Assembly (NCBI GenBank): GCA_022822005.1 | Contig: JAJECO010000069.1 | Coordinates: 1 to 51,827, forward strand | Length of the DNA: 51,827 nt | DNA from: Candidatus Poribacteria bacterium | GTDB lineage: Bacteria > Poribacteria > WGA-4E > PCPOR2b | Direction of reading: 5' to 3' | Shown here: positions 15,992 to 25,536 of the stretch, one piece after another | Layout of the letters: each line of letters starts with the position of its first letter | Numbering within the stretch: the first letter of the stretch is position 1 | Notes under the pieces: model-generated | What the model was told of the DNA's origin: nothing | The model's input: the letters and a program-made list of their open reading frames with translations, nothing else | Databases searched by the model: none | Made by a program: the position numbers and the translations under genes

Positions 15992-17011
15992 ATGAAGAAA
16001 GCAGTCATACTTGGAGAACGCCAAGCGGGCATTGCTGAGGTGCCAGATCCGCAACCTAAAGAGGATTGGGTCGTCGTCAAAGTACACGCGGCACCCATGT
16101 GCACCGAGTACAAGAACTATGTGTCGGGAGGAAAATCAGAATCGCTCGGACACGAAGCAGCAGGCGAAGTTGTGGAAGTGGCACAACCGGGAAAGGTCAA
16201 AGAGGGAGATCGGGTGGTCGTAATGCCACAGTACCCGTGTGGCAAATGCCATCTGTGCGTTGATGGTGACTATATTCACTGCGAAAGCGCTCACGATTTT
16301 GAAGCCTTCACCGGTTCGCCTGAAGGGCGGGCAACGATGGCGCAATATCTTCTGAAGCCGTCTTGGATCCTACCAAAAATTCCAGATGGCGTGTCCTATG
16401 AACATGCAGGACTTGCTTGCTGCGCGCTGGGACCTTCATTTGGCGCATTCCAGACGATGGGTCTGAGTGCCTATGATACCGTGCTGATTACTGGCATCGG
16501 TCCTGTCGGATTTGGCGCGGTGGTCAACGCTCGTTTTCGTGGCGCGCGGGTCATCGCTGTGGAGTCGGTCCCGTGGCGCGCTGAACGCGTGAAGCAGATG
16601 GGTGCCGCGGAAGTCCTCGACCCAAGCGATCCGGACATCCTTCAGAAAATCAAAGACTTAACGGACGGGATCGGTGTGGATTATGCGTTAGACTGCTCTG
16701 GAACCGTTCAAGCCGAACGACTCTGCATTGACGCAGCACGGCGCAAAGGAAAGGTTGCTTATGTTGGAGAGTGTGGTCAAGATTTGCCGATCCGCGTCAG
16801 TCCAGATCTTATTCGCAAGGGACTTACCATCATCGGCAACTGGCACTATAATCTCAGCGATTTTCCTGGGATTATGAAAGTAATCCAAGAATCGCCGTTG
16901 ATTGACGATCTGCTTATCAGCCACATTATTCCGATGAGTGAGATTCAGAGGGCGTTTGAGATCTCGTCCTCCCATCAGAATAGTAAAATGATCCTGAAAC
17001 CGTGGGAGTGA
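15992..17011 (+). CDS. Zinc-dependent medium-chain alcohol/threonine-type dehydrogenase
   Basis: A 339-residue MDR-superfamily dehydrogenase that would oxidise a secondary alcohol or polyol with NAD(P). Catalytic-zinc ligands are Cys in PMCTEYKNY and His/Glu in LGHEAAGEV. The structural-zinc loop is intact, with four Cys in CGKCHLCVDGDYIHC. The Rossmann motif GIGPVGFGAV lies near the middle, and the dinucleotide-binding acidic residue follows in VIAVES. The start is fixed by CAGGAG just upstream. It is a single-gene unit between its own promoter and a repeat-containing spacer. Substrate is not predictable; threonine, sorbitol or other polyols are all possible. Confidence 0.9.
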   Translation: MKKAVILGERQAGIAEVPDPQPKEDWVVVKVHAAPMCTEYKNYVSGGKSESLGHEAAGEVVEVAQPGKVKEGDRVVVMPQYPCGKCHLCVDGDYIHCESAHDFEAFTGSPEGRATMAQYLLKPSWILPKIPDGVSYEHAGLACCALGPSFGAFQTMGLSAYDTVLITGIGPVGFGAVVNARFRGARVIAVESVPWRAERVKQMGAAEVLDPSDPDILQKIKDLTDGIGVDYALDCSGTVQAERLCIDAARRKGKVAYVGECGQDLPIRVSPDLIRKGLTIIGNWHYNLSDFPGIMKVIQESPLIDDLLISHIIPMSEIQRAFEISSSHQNSKMILKPWE

Positions 17012-17032
17012 AACGTGAAAACATGGCGCAGT

Positions 17033-17138
17033 GATGTAGGTTGGGTTGAACGGCTAAACCGAATCTCTATCAAGCACAATAGAGGTACTACCTTTCAATA
17101 CCACCCTCACTATAGATGGATACAGTGAAACCCAACAC
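17033..17138. repeat. Inverted-repeat spacer element
   Basis: GTAGGTTGGGTTGAA near 17035-17050 is matched by the inverted CAGTGAAACCCAAC near 17123-17136, so the spacer after the dehydrogenase gene can fold on itself. It looks like a dispersed non-coding repeat, but no second copy is in the window. Confidence 0.5.
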
Positions 17139-17146
17139 GCAGTCTA

Positions 17147-17572
17147 TCAACAATTTTCTCGCAAATAATCGACGATGTGTTGACTAAACGTCTCAAAATC
17201 GGTAACGCACCTTTGCAGAAATTGGTAGATTAACTCATCGTCGACCGTCATATACCGATGCACAATCACGTTCCTTAACCCCGACATGCCAGCGAGCCCC
17301 TGTGCAAAATCTTGAGGCAGAATGCCGTATCTACCAAGTCCGAGTATTGCAGACCTGCTGTCAGACGGTTGTTCCAAGTCGCCGCCGATAAGCAGATGAT
17401 TCGCAATATCAATTACACACTGGATTGCCGTTTGCAGCGCGTAACGAATCATCGATTGATAATTGCGGTCTGCTATCACATCATCATGATTTAACCGCTG
17501 ATAGGTGCGGAGATCCTCGGTATATTCCGAAAGCGATTGTAACAAGGCTTGGACAGCTTGTGGGTCAATCAT
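17147..17572 (-). CDS. hepT: HepT-like (DUF86) HEPN toxin
   Basis: A 141-residue HEPN-domain protein of the HepT/DUF86 family, an RNase toxin of the MNT-HEPN system. The catalytic RX4HXY motif is intact in LRNVIVHRYM (Arg100, His105, Tyr107 from this start). In the studied Shewanella system this Tyr is modified by the MntA antitoxin. I start at ATG 17572, two bases after the mntA stop, rather than the longer frame that overlaps mntA. It is all-helical with no signal peptide. The antitoxin gene comes first, as usual. Confidence 0.88.
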   Translation of the reverse strand: MIDPQAVQALLQSLSEYTEDLRTYQRLNHDDVIADRNYQSMIRYALQTAIQCVIDIANHLLIGGDLEQPSDSRSAILGLGRYGILPQDFAQGLAGMSGLRNVIVHRYMTVDDELIYQFLQRCVTDFETFSQHIVDYLRENC

Positions 17573-17574
17573 AC

Positions 17575-18012
17575 TTAACCGATCTCGTTTCGGGGATTTT
17601 GGGATTTGGCACCCTGTCTTTTGAGGTAGTATTGCCATTGGAGGTCACGCAAAGGTTGAGTATCGGCATAACGATTGAAGGTGTCAATATAGAATGAGAC
17701 ATACCGCTGATCTGGATCATAGATAACAACGCCGTGACGTACAACTTGAAAAGCCAGGAGCGGTGGGGCGGTGTTCAGCAGTGCAACGTCAATTGCATCC
17801 CGTTGGAAAATACCGATAAGCTCGGTATTGAGATTTACTATTCGTTGACCGTATTCCGCTTCTGGAACCCGATCGGATAACAGAACAGCGATGTCGATAT
17901 CAGATTCACGGTTGGCAGTGCCTTTCGCCTCCGATCCAAAAAGGTAGGCGAGTACAACATCGCTTGTATGAAAGAAAGATGTCAACTGTGGCTTGTATTC
18001 GTTAATATTCAC
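17575..18012 (-). CDS. mntA: MntA-like nucleotidyltransferase antitoxin
   Basis: A 145-residue minimal nucleotidyltransferase. The signature is GSEAKGTANRESDIDIAV (26-43), with Asp38 and Asp40 as metal ligands, and the third acidic residue is Asp75 in RDAIDVALL. Family members adenylylate the partner HEPN toxin and so neutralise it. The start is GTG 18012 with AAGGA upstream. It is immediately followed by hepT. The C-terminal tail after about residue 115 is Arg/Gln/Tyr-rich and less conserved. Confidence 0.88.
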   Translation of the reverse strand: MNINEYKPQLTSFFHTSDVVLAYLFGSEAKGTANRESDIDIAVLLSDRVPEAEYGQRIVNLNTELIGIFQRDAIDVALLNTAPPLLAFQVVRHGVVIYDPDQRYVSFYIDTFNRYADTQPLRDLQWQYYLKRQGAKSQNPRNEIG

Positions 18013-18198
18013 AGATTTGTTCCTTTGATATCAGCCATTCTTCAAAAAATATAATAACACATCCAATGGCGAACTGACAAATGAATCAAGCTGTTTGCAC
18101 ACAGTAGATTTGATTGTCAATTTGCACCTTGTTATCAACCTTCCGCAAGTTATTTTTTACGTTTCACGTTTCACGCATCACGTTTTAAGTGCAAACTC

Positions 18199-20289
18199 AT
18201 GAAACTTACTACCTTAGCAACGTGCAACCTCACCCAATGGGCACTCGATTTCGAAGGGAATCTGGGGCGGATTGTCGAGTCGATTCGGATAGCCAAGGAA
18301 AGTGGGGCACGCTATCGGCTTGGTCCCGAACTTGAGATACCGGGGTATGGTTGTGAGGATCATTTCTTGGAGGGAGATACTTTTCTCCATTCGTGGGAAT
18401 GCCTTGCTGAAATCCTCAAGGGCGATTTGACAACCGACATTTTGTGCGATATCGGGATGCCGGTTATGCACAAAAATGTGCGGTATAACTGTCGCATCTT
18501 CGCACTGAATGGTAAGATTCTCCTCATCCGTCCCAAGCTGATTCTGGCCGCTGACGGCAACTATCGGGAAACACGGTGGTTTGCCGCATGGCAACATCCA
18601 CGCCAGGTGGAAGAATATCACCTGCCGCGTATGCTCCGAGAGGTAACGGGACAGGAAACGGTTCCCTTCGGCGATGCAGCACTTGCGACACGGGATACTG
18701 CCTTAGCCGCTGAAACCTGTGAGGAGCTTTTCGCACCGAGTAGTCCACATATCTATCTCGGCTTGGACGGGATTGAAATTATCGCGAACGGTTCCGGTTC
18801 ACACCACGAACTTCGGAAGCTGAATACACGGGTCGATCTCATCCGCAATGCCACATCGAAAAGTGGTGGCGTCTACCTCTACGCGAATCAGCAGGGGTGT
18901 GATGGAGGACGACTTTACTATGATGGATGCGCGCTCATCGCCGTCAACGGAGAGATTGTGGCGCAGGGCTCCCAATTTTCGCTGAATGAGGTTGAAGTTG
19001 TAACAGCAACTGTAAATCTGGAAGATGTGCGCTCGAAGCGGGGCGCGGTTATAAGTCGAATGGTCCAAGCCAGCCAATCAGATCCGGTGCCCAGAATAAG
19101 CGCGGATTTTGAACTTACTGCTGAAAATTTCGCGGATTCTCCCTCCTCTCCAATTGAGGTGATCTATCATATACCGGCAGAAGAGATAGCCTACGGTCCG
19201 GCTTGTTGGCTGTGGGACTACCTGAGACGTTCTGGTGTGGCGGGATACTTCTTACCGATCTCCGGCGGGGCGGATAGCTCATCGGTAGCAACGATCGTCG
19301 GCTCAATGTGTCAGATGGTCGCACATGCGGCGCACGCGGGTAACCAGCAGGTCATCCGCGATGCCCGTCGAATTGTGGGGGAAAGCCAAGATAGTGCGTA
19401 CCTGCCGACCGACCCACGCGAATTTGCTAACCGAATCTTTTATACCTGTTACATGGCAACGCGGAATAGCTCAAAGGCGACACGAAATCGTGCGAAACAG
19501 TTGACCGATCAGATTGGTTCTTATCACCTGAACGTAAATATCGATTCGGTCGTCGCTGCGCTCTACTCTCTTTTTGTGGGCATCACCGGGAAAACCCCGA
19601 AGTTCAAGGTGGAGGGCGGAACGGCTGAGGAAAATAATGCCCTGCAGAATATTCAGGCGCGTATTCGTATGACCCTTGCTTATCTCATGGCGCAGTTGCT
19701 GCCCTGGACGCGCGGCAGGGGTGGAGCACTGCTGGTTCTGGGCAGTGCCAATGTGGATGAGAGCCTGCGAGGATATGTGACCAAATATGATTGCAGCAGT
19801 GCAGATCTGAACCCAATCGGCGGAATCAGTAAGACCGACCTCCGCCGGTTTTTGAGATGGGCAGCGGACCATCTGGGCTACGACGCCCTTATTGAAGTGG
19901 TCGAAGCGCCACCGACAGCAGAACTGGAACCGATCACTGAAACATACACACAAGAGGATGAGGCGGATATGGGCATGACCTACGATGAGCTCAGTCGTTT
20001 CGGGAGGTTACGGAAGATTGATCGATGCGGTCCCGTAAGTATGTTTGAGAAACTGGTGCACGAATGGAATCATCTGCCACCCCAAGAGGTAGCCGAGAAG
20101 GTCAAACGCTTCTTTTACTACTATTCTGTGAACCGTCATAAGATGACGACACTGACGCCATCGTATCACGCCGAGTCGTATTCGCCCGACGATAACCGGT
20201 TTGATCTGCGGCAGTTCCTCTACAATGTTCGGTGGGGCTGGCAGTTTCGGCAGCTTGACCGGCGTGTTGAGGAGATGAACAGCAAATAA
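18199..20289 (+). CDS. nadE: Glutamine-dependent NAD+ synthase, eukaryote-like type
   Basis: A 696-residue two-domain enzyme that makes NAD from deamido-NAD, ATP and glutamine. The N-terminal nitrilase-type glutaminase has its triad in [15 protein letters not shown] (Glu), [14 protein letters not shown] (Lys) and [10 protein letters not shown] (Cys). The synthetase domain starts near residue 320 with the PP-loop [11 protein letters not shown]. The long DSA-type insertions and the length match the eukaryotic NADSYN1-like subgroup rather than short ammonia-dependent NadE. No clear ribosome site precedes the ATG. The convergent aminopeptidase gene ends only 4 bases downstream. Confidence 0.93.
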   Translation: MKLTTLATCNLTQWALDFEGNLGRIVESIRIAKESGARYRLGPELEIPGYGCEDHFLEGDTFLHSWECLAEILKGDLTTDILCDIGMPVMHKNVRYNCRIFALNGKILLIRPKLILAADGNYRETRWFAAWQHPRQVEEYHLPRMLREVTGQETVPFGDAALATRDTALAAETCEELFAPSSPHIYLGLDGIEIIANGSGSHHELRKLNTRVDLIRNATSKSGGVYLYANQQGCDGGRLYYDGCALIAVNGEIVAQGSQFSLNEVEVVTATVNLEDVRSKRGAVISRMVQASQSDPVPRISADFELTAENFADSPSSPIEVIYHIPAEEIAYGPACWLWDYLRRSGVAGYFLPISGGADSSSVATIVGSMCQMVAHAAHAGNQQVIRDARRIVGESQDSAYLPTDPREFANRIFYTCYMATRNSSKATRNRAKQLTDQIGSYHLNVNIDSVVAALYSLFVGITGKTPKFKVEGGTAEENNALQNIQARIRMTLAYLMAQLLPWTRGRGGALLVLGSANVDESLRGYVTKYDCSSADLNPIGGISKTDLRRFLRWAADHLGYDALIEVVEAPPTAELEPITETYTQEDEADMGMTYDELSRFGRLRKIDRCGPVSMFEKLVHEWNHLPPQEVAEKVKRFFYYYSVNRHKMTTLTPSYHAESYSPDDNRFDLRQFLYNVRWGWQFRQLDRRVEEMNSK

Positions 20290-20293
20290 AGCG

Positions 20294-21427
20294 TCAATCC
20301 GTTCCCGATGCTGACAGCAGACTCTCGGGATTAAGTCCCTCTAACTCGGGGAGGACAAACCTTCCATCCTTCCGAATCAACGTCCCATCGAAAGAGATTT
20401 CCCCACCACCATACTCAGGCGTTTGGATCATCACCATGTCCCAATGGACGCTTGAGCGCACCCCGTTATCCGCGTCTTCATACGCCTGTCCGGGTGTGAA
20501 ATGGAATGACCCCGCGATCTTCTCGTCGAACAAAATATCGAGCATCGGGTTGTTGATATATGGGTTAAACCCGATAGCAAACTCGCCGATATATCGTGCA
20601 CCTGGATCTGTGTCGAGGATGTCGTTGAGTTTTTCGCTGTTATTGGCAGACGCATTGACGATCTTACCGTTCTCAAAGTGGAGGCAAATATCGTTAAACA
20701 CCGTTCCTTGATAGAGCGTTGGGGTATTAAAATGGATAACGCCGTTGACCGATTCGCGGACGGGGGCGGTAAAACATTCGCCATCCGGGATATTCCTTTC
20801 ACCGGTGCAGGGGATCACGGGGATATCCTTGATGCTGAATTTCAGATCCGTCTCCGGCCCAACGATGTGAACTTCATCTGTTCCCTCCATCATGGCTTTG
20901 AGCGGTGATATTGCCTTTTCCATATGGCTGTAGTCGAGGGTGCATACGTCAAAATAGAAGTCCTCGAACGCTTCGGTGCTCATTTTTGCGCTTTGTGCCA
21001 TTGACGGTGAGGGCCAACGCAGGACAACCCATTTCGTCTTGGAGACGCGGATATCGAAGTGGACAGGGGTCAGCCAGTGCTTTTCGTATGCCCGCATCCC
21101 CTCCGTTGGCACATCGGACATCTCGGCGATGTTCTGACTGCCACGGATGCCAATATACGCTTGTACCTGTTTCATCCGGTACCCTTCGTATTCACCAATC
21201 AGTTTCAATCCTTCCTCATCGGCGTTTCGGAGCAGTTCACGCTGGATGCGATTCTGCTTAATCTCAACGAGTGGTACGCCGCCAGCCTCCCGCACTGTGC
21301 GAATTAAAGCGATAATCATCTCTTCTGGAATATCAAACCCTTCAATCAGAACATACTCACCGGGTTGTACCTTGGTTGAGTGGGTTGTCAGTACATCTGC
21401 AAGTTTCTCCAACCGTGAATCGTGCAT
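20294..21427 (-). CDS. M29-family (PepS/AmpS-like) metalloaminopeptidase
   Basis: A 377-residue protein of the M29 thermophilic aminopeptidase family. Metal-ligand regions are visible: a Glu in NIPDGECFTAP, a Glu in YIGEFAIGFN, and His residues in SFHFTPGQAY and SSVHWDMV, which ends with the family Asp. The frame could begin at TTG 21430, but GGAGG is properly spaced (5 bases) only to ATG 21427. It is convergent with nadE, 4 bases apart, and has no operon partner. Cytoplasmic peptide turnover is the expected role. Confidence 0.87.
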   Translation of the reverse strand: MHDSRLEKLADVLTTHSTKVQPGEYVLIEGFDIPEEMIIALIRTVREAGGVPLVEIKQNRIQRELLRNADEEGLKLIGEYEGYRMKQVQAYIGIRGSQNIAEMSDVPTEGMRAYEKHWLTPVHFDIRVSKTKWVVLRWPSPSMAQSAKMSTEAFEDFYFDVCTLDYSHMEKAISPLKAMMEGTDEVHIVGPETDLKFSIKDIPVIPCTGERNIPDGECFTAPVRESVNGVIHFNTPTLYQGTVFNDICLHFENGKIVNASANNSEKLNDILDTDPGARYIGEFAIGFNPYINNPMLDILFDEKIAGSFHFTPGQAYEDADNGVRSSVHWDMVMIQTPEYGGGEISFDGTLIRKDGRFVLPELEGLNPESLLSASGTD

Positions 21428-21591
21428 CAAATCCTCCGAATACGTGATATGAAATTTATGTTGTCATAATATCTCTATGATGGATGCTATTTTCCAGTGA
21501 ACTATTATGCACATCCCTCAAATCAAATGCAAGTTTTTTGGAACAATGTGGCGGGACGGGAGAGGGGAAGATAACCGAGCATTTTTTGCTC

Positions 21592-21620
21592 TGGACATCA
21601 ATTGGGGGCAATGATAGTAT
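21592..21620 (+). promoter_or_regulatory. Candidate promoter of the SDR gene
   Basis: TGGACA (21592-21597), a 17-base spacer and TAGTAT (21615-21620) lie 55 bases before the SDR start. The -35 matches 5 of 6 and the -10 matches 4 of 6. Confidence 0.5.
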
Positions 21621-21674
21621 GATTAAGACACTAATCTATTGAAAAACATCTAAACAGAAATGAGGGAAACTACA

Positions 21675-22391
21675 ATGCAAAAGACTGCTGTAATTACAGG
21701 TGTTGGTCCGGGACTTGGCGCATCACTCGTCAGGAAATTCGCATCTGAAGGGTATCAGGTAGGACTACTTGCCCGCTCATCGGGCTATATCCAAACGCTC
21801 ACGGCAGAGATAGAGGCATCAGGCACAAAGGCGATCGCGTTGCCGACCGACATCGCAGATTCTCAAATGGTTGAAACCAGTTTTAACACAATCCGCGAGG
21901 AGTTGGGAGGGGTTGATGTTCTTATCAATCATGCCGGTAACGCAGCGTGGGGTGAGTTTGACGAATTGACTGCCGAAGATTTTCGACGCTCATGGGAGGT
22001 CTGCACCTTCGGATCGTTCGTCTGCACTCAACAGGTAGTGCCGGATATGGTTGAAAAGGGGAGTGGTGCGATCCTCTTCACGGGAGCGACTTCGGCTATC
22101 CGTGGCAGAGCGGGTGCGATTGCGTTTTCCAGTGCGAAATTCGCTGTGCGAGGGTTGGCATGGGCATTGGCGCGGGAAATGGGACCAAAAGGGATTCACG
22201 TCGCCCATATTATCATTGATGGTGTTATCGACACACCAAGCGTCCGTGAGCGTTACCAATTATCGGAGGATGAACCGTTATTGCTGCCCGATGATATCGC
22301 TGAAGCGTACTGGAGTTTGGTACAACAACCTAAGAGCGCGTGGGCATTTGAGTTGGATCTGCGTCCGCATAATGAGGAATTTTTCACGTAG
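21675..22391 (+). CDS. Short-chain dehydrogenase/reductase with Phe in place of catalytic Tyr
   Basis: A 238-residue SDR-fold protein. The cofactor motif is TGVGPGLG near the N-terminus, NHAG follows near residue 85, and a Ser is present in TGATSAIRG. The usual YxxxK active-site motif reads FSSAK (in AIAFSSAKFAVRG), so the proton-donating Tyr is Phe while Lys is kept. The segment PKGIHVAHIIIDGVIDTP is typical of a known SDR subgroup with this change. I choose ATG 21675 because GAGGG lies 9 bases upstream; an in-frame ATG at 21660 has no ribosome site. The catalytic mechanism is uncertain. Confidence 0.87.
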   Translation: MQKTAVITGVGPGLGASLVRKFASEGYQVGLLARSSGYIQTLTAEIEASGTKAIALPTDIADSQMVETSFNTIREELGGVDVLINHAGNAAWGEFDELTAEDFRRSWEVCTFGSFVCTQQVVPDMVEKGSGAILFTGATSAIRGRAGAIAFSSAKFAVRGLAWALAREMGPKGIHVAHIIIDGVIDTPSVRERYQLSEDEPLLLPDDIAEAYWSLVQQPKSAWAFELDLRPHNEEFFT

Positions 22392-22477
22392 CGGATCGGT
22401 GTTTAAGGCTCAACGATATGCGTAGGCACATTCTGGTAGAAATAGTGCATCAAGAAACGTTTAGGCGCGGAGCAGCA

Positions 22478-23518
22478 CTAGACCTCTTCTCTTGTAGCCG
22501 TAGATTTATTAGAGCGGGACTCAAGCAGCAGAAACTCCCATACCAAGAACAGCAGCGCGAACGCCAAGAAATACTGAAATCGATCTTCATACTGAGTAAA
22601 CTCTCGTTCCTCGATTTTGCGTTTTTCGATCGCACCAAGTTCTGCAAACAGACGATCCATTTCTGCTGCGCCCGGTGTGGCTTGGTAATAATTCCCGTTC
22701 GTTAGTTGGGCAATTTCCCGCAATAGCGCGTCCTCCAGTTTTGTCACGACAGGTTTACCGTTTCGATCATGTTTGTATCCTCGAAATTCACCGTCCGAGT
22801 GACGGAGCGGAATTGGCGTTCCTTGATTCGGCAAACCTACACCGATGCAATAGATACGTACCCCTTGGTTGGCTGCCGCTTCTGCCGCTTCAATCGCCTT
22901 TTCCCCATGGTCTTCGCCATCTGTGAAGAAGAGCAGAACCTTGTACTTATGCTCCGCTTGATTAAAACTGGAGACGGCTATCTCAATGGCGTGGCTAACC
23001 TCCGTGCCGCTTTGCGAAATTGTATCAACACTTAAGGCAGCCAATAGGAGCTTTGCTGCGTCGTAGTCGGTAGTCAACGGGCATTGAACGAAACTATCCC
23101 CCGCAAACGCAATGAGCCCCACCCGATCACCCTCCAGTCGATCAATAAACGAAGAGATGGCGTGTTTTGCCTTGAGCAGCCGATTCGGTTTGATATCCTC
23201 CGCCAACATGCTCGCCGAAATGTCTAACCCAATCATAATATCCAACCCACTCCGCTTGACTATCTCAAGGGTTGTCCCGATTTGGGGACGCGAGAGGGCG
23301 AGGACAAGAAAGGTGTAGCTAAGGGAGATCAGGATTGCTTTTCCCTTTTGCCTTCCAAAGTGCACAGATCTTGTCAGCCGCTGGAAAAAATGGTGACTGC
23401 TGAAGCGTTGATACGCCTTCCGTTTTTGCCGAAATGCGTAGATGTATAGCAAGAGAAAGGCGGGGGTGCCCCATAGAAGATATAGGAAGTGTGGGTGTCC
23501 AAAACGTATCCAGTCCAT
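22478..23518 (-). CDS. BatA-like von Willebrand factor A membrane protein
   Basis: A 346-residue protein with the Bat/aerotolerance layout: two N-terminal membrane segments (about 9-27 and 58-75), a periplasmic-type VWA domain, and a C-terminal membrane segment near 318-336. The MIDAS metal site is complete: DISASM (DxSxS), Thr in CPLTTDYD and Asp in FFTDGEDHG. The gene starts 9 bases after the PEGA-domain gene and has only a weak ribosome site, so the pair is co-transcribed. No MoxR ATPase or DUF58 gene, the usual companions, is in view. Confidence 0.9.
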   Translation of the reverse strand: MDWIRFGHPHFLYLLWGTPAFLLLYIYAFRQKRKAYQRFSSHHFFQRLTRSVHFGRQKGKAILISLSYTFLVLALSRPQIGTTLEIVKRSGLDIMIGLDISASMLAEDIKPNRLLKAKHAISSFIDRLEGDRVGLIAFAGDSFVQCPLTTDYDAAKLLLAALSVDTISQSGTEVSHAIEIAVSSFNQAEHKYKVLLFFTDGEDHGEKAIEAAEAAANQGVRIYCIGVGLPNQGTPIPLRHSDGEFRGYKHDRNGKPVVTKLEDALLREIAQLTNGNYYQATPGAAEMDRLFAELGAIEKRKIEEREFTQYEDRFQYFLAFALLFLVWEFLLLESRSNKSTATREEV

Positions 23519-23527
23519 GCCGCTCGG

Positions 23528-23926
23528 TCATCGTGTAGGTCGCAAATAAATTTCTACGGTTTGGGAAATTGTTTTCCCTGTAATCTCAACGGTCTCCGTC
23601 CGATCAGCGTACCCCTGTTTCTTTACTGTAACCTGATATGTATTCGGTGGAAGGTTGAATAGCATCGCTTTATGCTCGGTATCAGAAACTAACGCTTTCT
23701 GCTGGTCGTTCAGGTAGACCTCCGCCCCACCAATGTTAGATTGGACAATGAGATTGACCTTTGGGATGCGCGGTGTGGGTCCCGGTACCGGCAAAGGCTT
23801 CTCTTTTTCGGTGGAACTGATAATAATACCCACAAGGACGACTAACACACCGACACCGAGAATAATCCAAGGAAGGAATTCACGCGGGATTTTATTCTTT
23901 TGAGTAGGTTGGTTCTGTTGTTGCAC
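23528..23926 (-). CDS. Membrane-anchored PEGA-domain protein
   Basis: A 132-residue protein. It has a polar Gln-rich N-terminus, one membrane segment (about 17-37, WIILGVGVLVVLVGIII), a Pro-rich linker and a single PEGA domain (about 58-132), with the typical turn LPPNTYQVTVKKQGY. The start is GTG 23926 with AAGGG 8 bases upstream. It is the first gene of a two-gene unit with the BatA-like protein. PEGA domains are short beta modules of bacterial surface proteins; the precise role here is unknown. Confidence 0.87.
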   Translation of the reverse strand: MQQQNQPTQKNKIPREFLPWIILGVGVLVVLVGIIISSTEKEKPLPVPGPTPRIPKVNLIVQSNIGGAEVYLNDQQKALVSDTEHKAMLFNLPPNTYQVTVKKQGYADRTETVEITGKTISQTVEIYLRPTR

Positions 23927-24014
23927 ACGAATACCCTTTCTATTTTTGGTATTGTTTCATTATATCAGGTTCCGTGAACTGTGTCTATACCCAAAGCTAG
24001 GGTCATTTAGTTTT

Positions 24015-24075
24015 ACTGTAGGAGGGATCTCCGAATCCCGACATCTCACTGTAGGCGTGATCTTCCGGTTGCGCC
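24015..24075. repeat. Two imperfect CTGTAGG-type repeats
   Basis: Units at 24015-24042 and 24048-24075 both begin ACTGTAGG, share GATCT in the centre and can form small hairpins (GGGAT/ATCCC in the first, GGCG/CGCC in the second). They also share CTGTAGG with the palindromic repeat at 15905 and 40366. Confidence 0.6.
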
Positions 24076-24177
24076 TTTCCAAACAAAATGAGTAATAAGC
24101 CTAAAACTGAATAGCCCTATACCCAAAACGTAGGCTTCACACATAGTACAGGGGAAATCCATTTGGCAAAAAGAGGC

Positions 24178-24206
24178 TTGCCTTTTCAGCCCAAATGGGT
24201 TATATT
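24178..24206 (+). promoter_or_regulatory. Candidate promoter of the radical SAM gene
   Basis: TTGCCT (24178-24183), a 17-base spacer and TATATT (24201-24206) lie about 100 bases before the AmrS-type gene. The -10 matches 5 of 6. Confidence 0.55.
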
Positions 24207-24307
24207 TACACAACTCCGCAACAGCGCAAAAAGCGCATCAAAGATTTGATCGGTGACGCTACCGAAACGTTTCTATGTTGCGCGTTGAAAGCGAGAGGTG
24301 AGACAAG

Positions 24308-25429
24308 ATGGCGAAGCAACAACCAGAAGAAGTCATGACACTCAAACGGACTCTCACCGCACGAGCTCAGGAAGGTTTTCTATACGAAAAACTGTCCGAC
24401 AAAAAGGATTGGGTTCACTGTTACGCATGTGGTCACAACTGCAAAATCCCGCCGGGACGGGACGGTATATGTCGCGTAAGGTTTAACGAAGGGGGGGTGC
24501 TCTACGTCCCGTGGGGTTATGTGGGTGCGTTGCAGCTCGATCCAATTGAGAAGAAGCCCTTCTTCCACGCATTTCCCGGCGCATTGGCAATGAGTTTCGG
24601 GATGTTAGGTTGCGATTATCACTGTGCTTACTGCCAGAACTGGATTACTTCCCAAGCACTCCGGGACAAGAATGCTGGTGCACCGCTGGAAGATATTTCA
24701 CCGGAATCGCTCGTATCGCTGGCACGTCAACACAGCGCCCAAGTTGTCACGAGCACCTATAATGAACCGTTGATTACCAGCGAATGGGCGATTGCTATCT
24801 TCAAGGAGGCGAGGAAGTACGGACTCGTCACCTCGTATGTGTCCAATGGAAACGCTACGTCCGAAGTTCTGGACGCCCTTGGTCCATGGGTTGATCTCTA
24901 CAAAGTAGATCTCAAGGACTTCAACGACAGAAATTATCGCAAACTCGGCGGAGTATTGCAGCATGTCCTTGACACAATTAAAATGTTGTATGAACGCAAT
25001 TTCTGGGTTGAGATTGTCACGCTGATTGTGCCGGGTTTCAATGATTCCGATGAAGTGCTAAAAGATATTGCTAATTTCCTTGTGTCGATTTCGCGGGATA
25101 TTCCGTGGCACGTGACGGCTTTCCATCAAGACTATAAACTGACCGAGCCAGATAACACCTCTGTCTCCACGCTGATCCGTGCAGCGGAGATTGGTTACGA
25201 TGCCGGCCTCCATTACGTATACGCCGGCAACCGGCCCGGCTCCGTTGGACGCTACGAAAACACGTACTGTCCGGGTTGTAATGAACTTCTCATTGAGCGA
25301 TGGGGATTTAGGGTACTGAAGCACCGGGTGATAGACAGCAGCTGCCCAAAATGTAAAACAGCGATTGCTGGTGTTTGGGGCGGAAAGGAATTGAAGGCGA
25401 TGCGAGCTGCGAAACTCAACTCGACATAG
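24308..25429 (+). CDS. amrS: AmmeMemoRadiSam-type radical SAM enzyme
   Basis: A 373-residue radical SAM protein matching the AmrS family. The N-terminal zinc-like Cys set is Cys38, Cys41, Cys45 and Cys55, the SAM-cluster motif CDYHCAYC is at 102-109, and the family segments WHVTAFHQDYKL and YVYAGNRPG are present. A C-terminal zinc ribbon follows (CPGC and CPKC). A purine-rich GAGAGGTGAG precedes the ATG. Family members are often next to Memo and AMMECR1 genes; neither is present here, so this is an orphan copy. The reaction catalysed is not deducible from sequence. Confidence 0.9.
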   Translation: MAKQQPEEVMTLKRTLTARAQEGFLYEKLSDKKDWVHCYACGHNCKIPPGRDGICRVRFNEGGVLYVPWGYVGALQLDPIEKKPFFHAFPGALAMSFGMLGCDYHCAYCQNWITSQALRDKNAGAPLEDISPESLVSLARQHSAQVVTSTYNEPLITSEWAIAIFKEARKYGLVTSYVSNGNATSEVLDALGPWVDLYKVDLKDFNDRNYRKLGGVLQHVLDTIKMLYERNFWVEIVTLIVPGFNDSDEVLKDIANFLVSISRDIPWHVTAFHQDYKLTEPDNTSVSTLIRAAEIGYDAGLHYVYAGNRPGSVGRYENTYCPGCNELLIERWGFRVLKHRVIDSSCPKCKTAIAGVWGGKELKAMRAAKLNST

Positions 25430-25536
25430 TTGTGCGCCTCTTTTGAGATAAATTGAAGGAAATCGTCATTTAGTTTCTGTCATTGATAAGAGCGGGATTT
25501 CCTCGCCCGATGGGTTGAAAAAAGGGATAACATTGT

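Larger units (their letters stand above)
23927..24307. other. Intergenic region with repeat pair and promoter
   Basis: This divergent spacer contains two imperfect 28-base repeats (24015-24075) and the promoter for the radical SAM gene (24178-24206). The box CATTTAGTTTTACTG near 24004 recurs at about 43105. No gene is seen. Confidence 0.6.

Noticed and set aside
24015-24075. CRISPR-like direct repeats
   Set aside because: There are only two imperfect units with 5 bases between them, and no cas genes. They are better described as dispersed hairpin repeats.
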